64,000 bases of DNA from Ulva prolifera. Lineage: Eukaryota; Chlorophyta; Ulvophyceae; Ulvales; Ulvaceae. Under the pieces are notes generated by a model. That model had not been told where the DNA came from. It searched no databases and saw nothing but the letters and a program-made list of their open reading frames with translations. The translations under genes were made by a program, and so were the position numbers. Below are positions 23,582 to 33,468 of the stretch, piece by piece. Position 1 is the first letter of the stretch, and each line of letters begins with the position of its first letter. The DNA lies in the NCBI GenBank assembly GCA_023078555.1, contig CM041200.1, positions 3,934,936 through 3,998,935 of the forward strand, written 5' to 3'.

Positions 23582-25950
23582 ATGTGGCCGCTCTCGTTGT
23601 TGTTTGGACGCGGCGACAAGTTCTGCAGGAACGAATTCAAAGACTTGTGGTCTGGCTTTGTTGACGCCTACACGGATAGTATAAATGCCAAGGGCCCGGC
23701 GGCGTGTCCATCGCGCTCCGCTGATGTCGCGCCACAAAAGCTGCAGGCACGGTTTCCGGCCTGCAAACGACTTGTCGCCTTCGGCGACATCCATGGCGAC
23801 CTGGCACAGATGAAGTCAGCGTTTATGGCTGCTGGAGTCGTAGATAAGAATCTCCGTTGGTGCGGCGGTAAAACTGTGGCCGTTCAGGTCAGCTCTCACC
23901 GCAAGTCGCTGCGTTCTCGTGTCCGTGGCATGTTGTTCTGCTCCACGCCAAGCCACGCCAACACTTGGTTCTCGTCAACATGTAGGTAGGAGATATATTG
24001 GACCGGGGAGATAATGAAGTGCAGCTGATGTACGCACTGGTGAAATGGCTCTGCATACATCAGCTGTGACCATTGCAGCATGAAGGTCAGGCACACAGCG
24101 CATGACCCTGTCACGATCAAAGGAACAGCGCATGTAGGTACACACTTGAGAGGTTACAAAGGGAGGCGAATAGGGCGGGAGGGGCACTGCATGTTCTCAA
24201 TGGTAACCATGAGACCATGAACATTGCCGCCGACTGCCGGTATGCCACAGCTGGGGGGACAGCCGGATTCGCCGACTGGATGCAAAACCAGCATAGTGGC
24301 TGCGAGCTCAAGAAAAAATGCGGATGTGCGGCAGGCTGGTCCGCCGTGCCCAAGCAAGGTGGGACCGACTGAACAAACTGCAATGCACATTTCCACCCCG
24401 GCTGCCTACTCCATGCTCCCTTGCATACCCCTGGCATATCCCCAGTCTGCTACCCTAGATCCTTCTGAGGTTAATCGGCAGGAGCACTGTCAGCCCGGTG
24501 CCTGACCTCCACGGGCTGAATGCGTCCTCCACTCCATCCACCAACACTGCGGATGCCCATCACTGCATACGCTCTAGACCATGCACAAGCCCAGGACAGC
24601 TCTCTCAAACCACCCAGCCCACGACAGCATCATCGCTCTTGTGTCATCTGGCCTTGCAGACACCGCGCCGCCTGCCTGTGCAGCCGTCATCCCGCCCCGC
24701 TACATGCCCCTCGACACCCGAGCCACGGGCAAGGCGTTTGCGCGGGCGTCCGCCGTGCAGCCCGGCAGCCCCTTCACGCGGCGCTTCTTCGCGGAGCACC
24801 CGATGGTGCTGCAGGTGGGCAGCACCGTGTTTGTGCACGGCGGCCTGCACCCCGAGCACGTCCACATGGGCATCGACAAGGTCAACTCAATGTCACAGGT
24901 GCGCCCGCCCACCTCATCCCGCACGTTCTGCAGCCCCCCACAGCCTTCGCAGCGGCTCAATGCCAATGGACGCCCCGCCGAGTCCAGCACGATCCCACAC
25001 CTGGCCCCTGCTGCACGACCGTGGCAGGCCGTTCCGCATGATCTGGGGCTATCGCCGCGACACATGCATTCGCGGGGGCGTGTGGGGTTTCGGCGATTGT
25101 GGCCGATGGACAAAGGGGCACCCACAGCAGTCAGGCCGGCGTGGCTCGAGCCGTGACTGCATCAGGACAGGCTGCGAGAGAGGGAGGGAGGGGGCAGGGC
25201 GGTAAAGAAGGAGAGCCCGTGGTGCAGGACTGGATGGAGGGGAAGCCGATGGAGAAGCCGTGGTTCCTGAAGGGCCGCGACGCCGTCGTGTGGAGCCGCA
25301 TGTACTCCCACCCGGATGAGCGTGCCTGCAACTGCGAGATGCTGCAGCAGACGCTGGAGGACACCGGCGCGAGCCGCATGGTCGTCGGCCACACCATCCA
25401 GGCCGCCGGCATCAACGGCGCCTGCAACAACCAGGTCCTGCGGTGTGTGCCTCTGCTGTGTCTCTCTTCTCTCCGTGTGTGTTTCTTCTCTCTGCCTTCT
25501 CGCCACAGGTCTCCAGGACGCTGCCCGATACATGCTGGGCTGAAGGATGATGATTATCGGCGCAACCCTGCGTGCAGTTGTGCGGTCTGATGGAGAGCGC
25601 ATTCGTGTTGTGCGGTGTGATGGAGAGTGCGCATTCGTGAACTGCAGCATGGAGACACGGCATCAGAGGCATTTTCCCACATGGCGCTGACATGTTCATG
25701 TGCACAGCTCTTGACGCGTGCATGTGAGCTGCAATTCAAATATGGAGCAGTCGAGCACACGAGTTTATAATGCTGCAGGGTGGATGTGGGGATGTCGAGA
25801 GGCTGTGGAGGCGGGATGCCTCAGGCTCTGGAGATTCTTGACGACCGCCAGATCTTCCGCATCCTTGAGGATGGTACCAGGGTGCCAATGGACAAAGAGG
25901 AGTCCAAGGGATGGTCTAGACCGAGACTGTCATCCACTCCTAGAATATAA
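23582..25950 (+). CDS. SLP: Shewanella-like protein phosphatase (SLP, PPP superfamily)
   Basis: Six exons (23582..23887, 23986..24039, 24151..24358, 24660..24898, 25228..25442 and 25779..25950) join in phase to 397 residues. All PPP metallophosphatase motifs are present: GDIHGD (residues 68-73), GDILDRGD (104-111), NGNHE (137-141), FVHGG in exon 4 and VVGHT in exon 5. These bind the two metal ions and the phosphate. Between GNHE and the HGG motif lies a Cys-rich insert (ELKKKCGCAAGWS). The spacing and the ALxLQREANRAGGALHVLNGNHETMN context place it in the plant and algal SLP group of bacterial-type Ser/Thr or Tyr phosphatases. Plant SLP1 is plastidic and SLP2 is cytosolic or mitochondrial; no clear transit peptide is seen from ATG 23582. 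It converges on PIGP downstream. Confidence 0.9.
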
Positions 25951-26273
25951 GGCATGGGAATGTGTGCGATGTGACGAGGCGTGGGGTGCTGACCTTCACG
26001 GCTGCCACGTCGTGATATGGCGATTATGTGTTGTCAGCGGAGCCTGATGCATCTTCTATGTGCTCGGAATGAAGATGGCGAGTCCATATGTGAGGTGGAA
26101 CGTCATAAAGCGGGGGGATCGTTCGGCTCATCCCGGGAAAGCATTGCTCGCTTGGAGCAAAGCAGCTGCTGTCATCAACAATTGTGGTCCAGCTGTCTCG
26201 GCTGGGCACGGACATCATGTTATAGCTGCGGGCACGAGGAAGTTTAAGGATGACAAAGAAACTGCGATGCTTT
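25951..26273. other. Short gap between convergent SLP and PIGP
   Basis: 323 bases that should hold the 3' ends of two converging genes. No coding or repeat signal seen. Confidence 0.5.
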
Positions 26274-26695
26274 TCAATGCAGCCAGGCGGTGTCAGGCAG
26301 GAGAGTGTAACTGTACCTCTCATACACCCAGAATGCAAAGACGAGCGTCATGCACAGCCAGGTGGGCACGATGACACCCCATTCCCTGCAAAGATGTTCC
26401 TGTGCACAGAGTATGTTTGGTTGTGGCGGGAGATGTTTCGAATATTGCGCACTTGCTCGGATAATAGGTGATGCCCAAGTATTCCAGAGTGGCCTCATCG
26501 GTGAAAAGCCAGAAAACATATATTCCTGCACACCCACGAAAGCTTGCCATAGGTGTAGGAACGGAGTGAAGCTGTTATGGAAGAGAACAGACGGTCAATA
26601 CCGTATGCCACGAAGCTTGTCAGATACCCCACAAAGCCATAGACCTCAGCTCTACTGGCTAAAGGCGCATTCATACCAGAGCCTTCAATGAGCAC
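26274..26695 (-). CDS. PIGP: PIG-P subunit of GPI-N-acetylglucosaminyltransferase
   Basis: Three exons on the minus strand (26695..26602, 26525..26453 and 26385..26274) join in phase to 92 residues, essentially only the PIG-P domain. It starts MLIEGSGMNAPLASRAEVYGF. The first membrane hairpin reads VYGFVGYLTSFVAYG across the exon 1/2 junction. The conserved LGITYYPSKEW is created by joining exons 2 and 3. The second helix is PTWLCMTLVFAFWVYERY. PIG-P is a small two-helix subunit of the ER complex (with PIG-A, C, H, Q, Y) that makes GlcNAc-PI, the first step of GPI-anchor synthesis. It shares a 392-base upstream region with ALKBH8 in opposite direction. Introns are 76 and 67 bases. Confidence 0.93.
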
Positions 26696-27087
26696 ATTCT
26701 ACTTGAAGCCTGACTGTCTGCACATCCTCAGCCTTGTTGCTGCAGGCATCAATTGGGACATTTGAATACGCAAACGAGTGCGACGGCCTTGCAAATTGCG
26801 TAGCAGGGACTTGCGTGATATGTCGAGCGAATACGCTGCACTGCATCGAGGTGCTCCCTACCTGGGGACTCGTGCGCCAGGTTTCGGCATGCACGACATG
26901 CACGGTTGCGCATGCGGTCCCTGGCGGAGGCAAGCGCGATCACATCACCGTGAATACATCAAAAGAAATTCTGGAGCGTTTGACAGAATACCGGTCCCGA
27001 GTGTGTGCTTGTGCGCGTCTCCAGAGCACTCAATGGGTGCCGTGAGCGCTCTTACCAAATGCGGTCCAGTTCGAAAAGACTTTGCTT
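26696..27087. promoter_or_regulatory. Bidirectional promoter region PIGP / ALKBH8
   Basis: The two start codons face away from each other across 392 bases. Both 5' leaders and promoters must fit here, so a shared bidirectional promoter is likely. No TATA box is evident. Confidence 0.5.
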
Positions 27088-30000
27088 ATGCCAGGCATGT
27101 CAGAAGTCGCAAAGCAGCTTCGGCCCGTGGAGGAGGTCACTAATACTCTGTTCGTGGGCAATGCTGGCCCTGCAGTTGGCTTGCCAGCTGAGGACGTAGA
27201 ACGTCTGTGTGTGCATCTGTGCCCCACTCGCACAGAACTTCCAGACCCAACTAAAAGCTTTCTCTTCGTATCATTTGAAACTGAAGATCAAGCCTCGGCC
27301 GCAAAGGAGCTCCTGAGCCAGCCTGCAGTAGCAGGCCGGCAGCTGGCCGTGAAATTTGCCAAGAGGCACCCAAAGTTCCGGGTACGATCCTGATTGATCA
27401 CCCAAATCCTGGGCACAGGCCGGCAGTGTCGATCATTACAAATGCTGTTGCATGCAGGATGGACATTCTTCTCCAGCCCAGATCCTGCCCGTGTACACAG
27501 ATGCTGCCGACCTCAACATTTCAGGCCTCCACATGTTCCCCGAGTTTGTCACAGAAGACGAAGAGAGAGCTCTCTTGGCCAGTGTTGAGAGCTGCGAATG
27601 GAGTTTCCTGGCGAAGCGGTCTGTCCTACACTTTGGCTACGCATTCGAGTACCTGGTGTGGTTTGTCTTGCTCTGAAGCTACAGAGAGCAGTGCCTCGCC
27701 ACACAGACCATCAACTGGTCTTTCGCAAACGCATCACATGCCTGCGTACGCCTCGGCAAGGACTGCTGTGGCCAGGGAGTGTCCTCCTGAGGGTCTACCT
27801 CCCGCTTCTGCTCACAACCCTGTCAGGACGACATGTGCTCTGCATGCAGACGAGGTCAGTCTCAACCAAAGGCTGCTGCGGCCCCATGCCATCGTCTTGC
27901 GATGACCTCATCAAGCGCATGGAGGCTCTCCCAGATGTCCAACAGGTGCGAGGCAATCACCACCTCCCAATCAGGCATGCTCGCTCACTTCTCCTGCAGT
28001 GCCTCCAAGCCCTGGCGCTGCCTCCTCAATAATTCCCAAACAGAACCTCTTCAGAAGCATGCATGCCTTCCACACCAGGCTGTGCTGCCAATCTGACCAC
28101 TGCAGAGAGTGCTCTCTGCCACGGCGACCACAGCCATTCCGCCGGATGCGTGCAGCTGGATCAGCTGACGGTCAACAAGTACCCAGCGGGTGTCGGGCTG
28201 TCGCCGCATGTGGACGCGCACTCCGCCTTCACCGGGCCCGTCATCTCGCTTTCGCTCGGCTCCTCCGCGGTCATGGAGTTCCGGCGGGACGGCGAGCGCA
28301 AGTGCCTGTTCCTGCCGCGCCGCTCCCTCGCCGTCATGGCCGGCGAGTGCCGCTACGCCTGGTGCGCTCCGAAACCCGGCTCGCCGCTCTGCGGTTCATC
28401 GTGAACACGTCTCTCAGTCGCTACCACTCACCTCTCAGATCTGCCCACGTGTATTCTGCGACGCACGTGTGCGTGAAGCTGGACTGATTCTGTTCGTCAG
28501 GCAGCTCCGTTTGCAAGGCCGCACTGGTCGCTCCCGGGAGGCCCATGCATGCCTCAGACATGCGTGCATCGGCGGTGGGACCCCTGTGGACACTGGGTGA
28601 CGCCATGCATGCCAAAGAGGTTTCTTGTTCACGGCGGAGTACGTGGCGACAGCGAAATAGCTGGCCTGCAGGGAGCACTACATCCCGCACCGGAAGTCAG
28701 ACGTCGTCGGCGGCGCCACCGTGCCGCGTGAGCCGTTCCGGACGTCATTCACGTTCCGGCAAGCCCGCGGCCGCCCCTGCGACTGCGCGTACCCTGACAT
28801 GTGCGACAGCCAGGCGAGCCCGCTGCCGCCGACGCGCAAGCTGCAGCTGCTGCAGGCGGAAGGCCGTGACCCGGCTGCAGCCAGCGACACCCCCGCTGCC
28901 GCGGCGCCCTCCGATCGGGGGCACAGCGGCGCCGCGGTGCCTTGCGGCGAGGCGACTGCAGTGTACACGAGCTCGGCATCAGATGCATGTGGGGCATGCA
29001 TGTTGGGCCCCGATGGGAGTTTGTCTGGGCGACGCGAGCAGGGAGACGCGCAGTTGAGGATGCTGGAGCAGGAGCATGTGCACCGAGTGTACGACGCGAT
29101 TGCGCCCCACTTCAGCGCGACTAGGTGCGTGTCACAGCTGTTGCCTTGCTTGCACTTTCGTACATGCCGCAGACGTTCCTGTGCGCTCAGCGCCGGGTCG
29201 ATCTCCTCTTTGGTACCTCCGCAGACCCCTTTGCATGTGGTGGTCGTGCGGCAAAATGTGCTTATAGCGAGGGGGGCGGGGGGTGTCCGTCTGGCGTGAC
29301 AAAACGGTGCTGACAGCGCAATGCACAAGACCGTGCGGCTGGTGAAGCTCGAGCAGGCAGCTCAGCCAAATCATGATGTAAGAAGTGTTTGTGTCCGTAG
29401 GTTTGCGGTGTGGCCAGCAGTGCGGAGATTCATCGAGGGGCTGCCGTCGGGCGCCGTCGTCGCCGACGTCGGCTGCGGCAACGGCAAATACCTCGGCCTG
29501 CGCAGCGACATTGCAGAGCTCGCCAGTGACCCCTGCGAGGGCCTAGTGCACTCCGCGGCGCAGCGGCTACAGGGGGGCGCCGGGGCGCCGCCGGGGGCGT
29601 TCCGTGCCTCTGGCGTCTTCCTCGCGGACGGCATGGGGCTGCCATACCGACACGGCAGCTGTGACGCCGTGCTGTGCATCGCGGTGCTGCACCACATCAG
29701 CAGCCCAGGCCGGCGCGTTCGGTTCCTGGAGCGGCTGCGGGACGTGCTGTGCATCGGCGGCCGCGCGATCGTGACCGTGTGGGCGACGCAGCAGGAGAAC
29801 CCTGACAAGACGGTGCGGAAGTGGACGCCGATGCAGCCAGGTGACGCGGACGGGGCGCAGGATGGGGACGGCAAGGAGGCAGAGCCGAGGGCGGGCACGC
29901 ACAGCGCACATAGCACACAGGCGCCGGGTGCGGGGGCGTCACATGGCGATGCAGACAATTACTTTGTGCCGTGGCACTTGCCGTTTCACCGCGCAGAGGC

Positions 30001-30268
30001 GCATGCCGCAGCAGTACGCGCAAGGGAGCATGGCGCAGCTGCTGCGGCAGAGCCCCGTGACGGGGATGGACGTGGGGTGACGGCACGGGAGGGCCCGGCC
30101 GTGGGGGAGGTGGACGCGAAGAAGGGCACAATCGTGTTCAAGCGGTACTACCACCTGTTTGGAGAGGGGGAGATGGAGGCGCTCGTGGGGCAGGTGGGGG
30201 GGGTTGAGGCGCTAGACTGCTTCTATGATGCAAGCAACTGGGTGATCATCTTTGAGCGTGTCAGATGA
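27088..30268 (+). CDS. ALKBH8: ALKBH8: RRM-AlkB dioxygenase-tRNA methyltransferase fusion
   Basis: Six exons (27088..27381, 27458..27655, 27850..27945, 28156..28361, 28672..29124 and 29401..30268) join in phase to 704 residues. Residues about 19-95 form an RRM (TLFVGN; SFLFVSF). The AlkB Fe(II)/2-oxoglutarate core covers about 100-300, with LTVNKYPAGVGLSPH, metal ligands H214, D216 (HVDAH) and H267 (WEHYIPHRKSD), and the Cys-rich CDCAYPDMC that marks ALKBH8. The C-terminal half is a Trm9-type SAM methyltransferase (DVGCGNGKYLG at 438-448; VLCIAVLHHIS; VTVWATQQ). In animals this protein methylates 5-carboxymethyluridine at tRNA wobble position 34, and the AlkB part then hydroxylates mcm5U in tRNA-Gly. 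A low-complexity Gly/Ala/His insert (about 580-640) splits the methyltransferase. All catalytic residues seem present. Acting partner TRM112 is not in the window. Confidence 0.95.
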
Positions 30269-31000
30269 TGTGGAGTGTGCAGGAGGCGGGGGCTATCGCC
30301 GCTGCTGCCAGACTGTGATGACTGGTCGGCATGGGACGCAATGTTTTTTCTCACTGGTGTTTCGCAGACACTGAGAGGGCTCTGAATACTGGAGTTCGTC
30401 ATCAAGGTGCTGCTGAAGGGAACGTGGCAAGAGTAGCAGTTTCTCTGGTCTAGAGGGGTTTACACATTGGCTCACGGAGTGCATCAGTGTGGGGTGGATC
30501 AGAGAGGCATCTAAGGAACTCACAGTGCTATCTGTGACGGCCGTGCGAACCAGGAAACACCCTCCTGCAGCCCCATGTACAGCATCTTGGATAAGTGTCT
30601 CACGCTTGGTCTGTCTATGTCTCTTACACCGTCCCGCAGCACACTGCATTATTTCTGTTGGCAACATGAGGGCATCAACATTGCGACCCCCCTGCTGCTG
30701 GCCGTGCTCACTACAACCACATATTATGCTGTCAGCTGAAGGCTGGGAATTGGTGACGTCACTTCCAACTTGTCGTGCAACACCCGCTGCTGTCCTCACC
30801 TCGGATTCATCTCTGCCCTGTGACCCAGCAAAGTGAAAAATGCACGCGCCCTTGCGGAAACATTCGGGAATACTTTCCAGGCAGGTCAGCAGGCCCGGGT
30901 GGTGCCGCAAGCGGGGCCTGCCTCAACAGTTAATTATCGGATTGGAAAATATGTTGCAACTATCTCGGGCCGCAAGCGCCCGAGGCCTCACTCTGGCTCC
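30269..31000. other. Gap between convergent ALKBH8 and MsrA
   Basis: 730 bases holding two 3' untranslated regions. A 205-codon frame on the minus strand (30910-30293) has no recognisable motif and is probably chance. Confidence 0.4.
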
Positions 31001-32196
31001 CTAGAACGGATATTCGAGGCACCCTTGAACAGAGCTGATGGTCCCATCTTTCGCCTTAGCCGACTTCATGCCCACGAGATATTCCTTCCCGAAGTCCTTG
31101 GTCATGCCTTGGTGGTACTGGTGGTACCTGCACCCCAGCTCCACGTTTCATCAGGGCCCAACAGCTTGGCAGGAGCATTGTGCATGTCACCATACTGCAA
31201 ATCCCACGCAGACACCACAGGAGAAACGAAGAACGCATGACCAGGTTGTTTTAGAGAAAGCATGTTCACTATGCTGCTGCTGCATGCAAGCACACGTCCA
31301 CTTGCACGCCGCCGGGCGTCAGAGCAGTGGCAGTGCAGCGGGGCTGGCAGGGGTGGTGGGAGCACACATCTCCGCCTGGTGGAATGGCAGCGCGGTCGAG
31401 TCTACGATGTAGACGGTGTTAACGGCGTCGTTCTCGGTGGCACGGCCGTTGCGGATCTCCCCGCCCTCGCCAGGCACCAGCTTCATGTTGTTCTTGTTCT
31501 TGCTCTCAAAGACCTTGTACAGCTCTGAGCCGAAGCCGCCGGGAATGCCGACGACATTCCTGTACCCGGGGCCGCGGTCCTGTGGATCCTGCACACCCCC
31601 GGGCCAGTTGCGGAATTGGTAGGCAAGACTATACGGATGCAGGGGTGTGGTTACCAGATCTCCCGTGTTGGCTTCAGATTTATGGCAAACAGATGACGAG
31701 GGCAAAGAGGTGGTGATCAGCTGGGTAGCTTGGTGTAGCAACATTTGCGGTGCTGACTGCCACACTTCTTGAGATTCATTATCATAATGGGGAGCTGGAC
31801 ACAGTGTGTGGTGCCGTGCACGAGGGATGCCCAAGGCAGGCCGCTACTGCTGCTTTGCAGCCAGATCTGGGGGAGGAGCACGGCAAGACGCTTGACGGCG
31901 ACAGGAAGCGGCATACCAGTCGGATCATGCCAAAGCGAGTCTTTTGGAACTGTGAGAAGTATGTCTCCGAGAACGCGGCAAACTGCTCTGCAGCTTTGGC
32001 TGAATCGAGGCCCACTTGCACCACCTCCGCATGGCCCTGCTTCTCATAAAGTGTGTCTGGTGCATTGTAGTAGTAACAAGTGCTCTTGCTGTTCTCCTTG
32101 CCACCGGCATACCCCACGACTGCAGTTGAGGTGCTGACATCCCTACCCAGCTGCATCTCTGTGTCAACGAAATCCTTCTGCCTTCCCCAGAAGCAA
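31001..32196 (-). CDS. MSRA: Peptide-methionine (S)-S-oxide reductase, MsrA-like
   Basis: Three minus-strand exons are clear: 32196..31917, 31588..31368 and 31127..31001, ending in TAG. The first begins at CFWGRQKDF, equivalent to the GCFW active-site motif. A 5' exon supplying the residues before the Cys, including the usual Gly, must lie upstream (32.2-32.9 kb) but was not found. Further matches are TGYAGG-like VVGYAGGKEN, GHAEVVQVG, DPQDRGPGYRNVVGIPGG and the ending FHQAEMYHQYHQGMTKDFGK, created by the last splice. MsrA reduces methionine-S-sulfoxide in proteins with thioredoxin. The wording is nearest to the divergent MsrA-like group of algae and bacteria in which the domain ends at HQFHDGF rather than a C-terminal resolving-Cys tail. 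One cysteine (QGCLEYPF) is near the C-terminus and might resolve the disulfide. Confidence 0.8.
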
Positions 32197-32871
32197 CTGT
32201 ACACCAACCTCTTTCTGACGGACGATCACAGACCAAAGGGAATCATGTTCCTTGGTAGGGCTGTGTTTCATCTCTAGATATGCAATCAATGCTTGAACGC
32301 CTCTAGTACAGCAGATGAATTTTCGCACCCGTTCCCGAAGTACACCGGTGTGATCTCTGCCAGGGCCGGCTGCGCGCTGGATATTGCAACTGCAAGAAAT
32401 GGCATCTCAGCACAGGATTTGCGGTGTCAGGTAACTCGTTTGTAGATTCATGCATCTGCTCCAGTGGCAGCAATATTCGGCATGAAACACCAGCATCCGC
32501 TACATGTGTGAAACACCAGGATCCGCAACATGAGCATGTCCGTCCTGGGCTCATACATGAATGGCTGGTCAACTCTACCGTGCACACGGGATAGGCCGAT
32601 GCCTAAAGGTTACATACATTTCATGTATTCATTCTCGAAACTAATATGGCTTGGAATGTAAGCACTGTGCCGCTGTGCTGCCCGCAGGTGATCACTGTTG
32701 GCACTGCTAGCATGTTCGCCAAGGCATTTTGAGGGAAACTGCAACAATTCAACAGCATTTATCGCAATAAGTGCGGCGCGTGAAATCAAGGTTGGTGGTG
32801 TGCCTGCTAGGCGCGTGTTTACCAATCGAAGAATCCGAGAGGCTTGTGGCCCTTCCGGTTCCTGAGGCGAT

Positions 32872-33204
32872 CTAGTCCGGGTTCATACCAATGCGCATCA
32901 AATTACAGGCACACATCAACAGCAATAAGAAGAGGAATATACCGGTAGCTGCAAGCGCTGCCGCGGCGTGCTTCAGGCGAAACTCTTGCCGATGTCCATG
33001 CGGGTCAGGATGCGCCAAGCACACATGGGACGTGTTCCTCGAGCACTGTTTCCTAGAGCGTCCAAACCTTACGACCGGAGCTGCAATGGCGCAAGTCATG
33101 GCGAAACTAGCCAGCAGATTGACGGTACGAAAGCAAGTTAGCAATGCGAGACTTCGGTGCTGATGAGCACTCCAGGCTTCAAAATTACGGATGCACGGAA
33201 ACAA
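32872..33204 (-). CDS. Possible exon with C-terminal membrane helix
   Basis: A minus-strand frame ending at 32872 finishes with a strong hydrophobic helix (ALAATGIFLFLLLLMCACN) followed by a short tail RIGMNPD. Before it lies a polar, Cys/His-rich part. It could be the last exon of a tail-anchored or single-pass protein, with earlier exons unresolved. The rest of 32.2-33.5 kb shows nothing else convincing, apart from the missing MsrA 5' exon that must be there. Confidence 0.25.
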   Translation of the reverse strand: MFPCIRNFEAWSAHQHRSLALLTCFRTVNLLASFAMTCAIAAPVVRFGRSRKQCSRNTSHVCLAHPDPHGHRQEFRLKHAAAALAATGIFLFLLLLMCACNLMRIGMNPD

Positions 33205-33468
33205 GCTTTGAAGCGCCTGGTAATTAACCTGATGTACACTGTTTGTACAATTCGGGCTGCCTCAATCATATTGTATGATTGAACACCCCGGTGTTGGCAG
33301 TCCGTGGCTAGTGGTGCCGCACAGACAGCATTGACACCATCGTCGGCGTATACGAGCTCACCCCCAGGAATCCCATCATTGCCTTGATAAGTCACTCGAA
33401 GTAAGGCAGCAGCACACAGGGTTACACATCACCTCGTGCTGCAGCGCAATGCAAAATGTAATTTACAA

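Noticed and set aside
30293-30910. 205-codon open frame on the minus strand
   Set aside because: It lies between two gene ends, has no motif or membrane segment, and its residue make-up (many Cys, His, Ser) is that of non-coding DNA read through.
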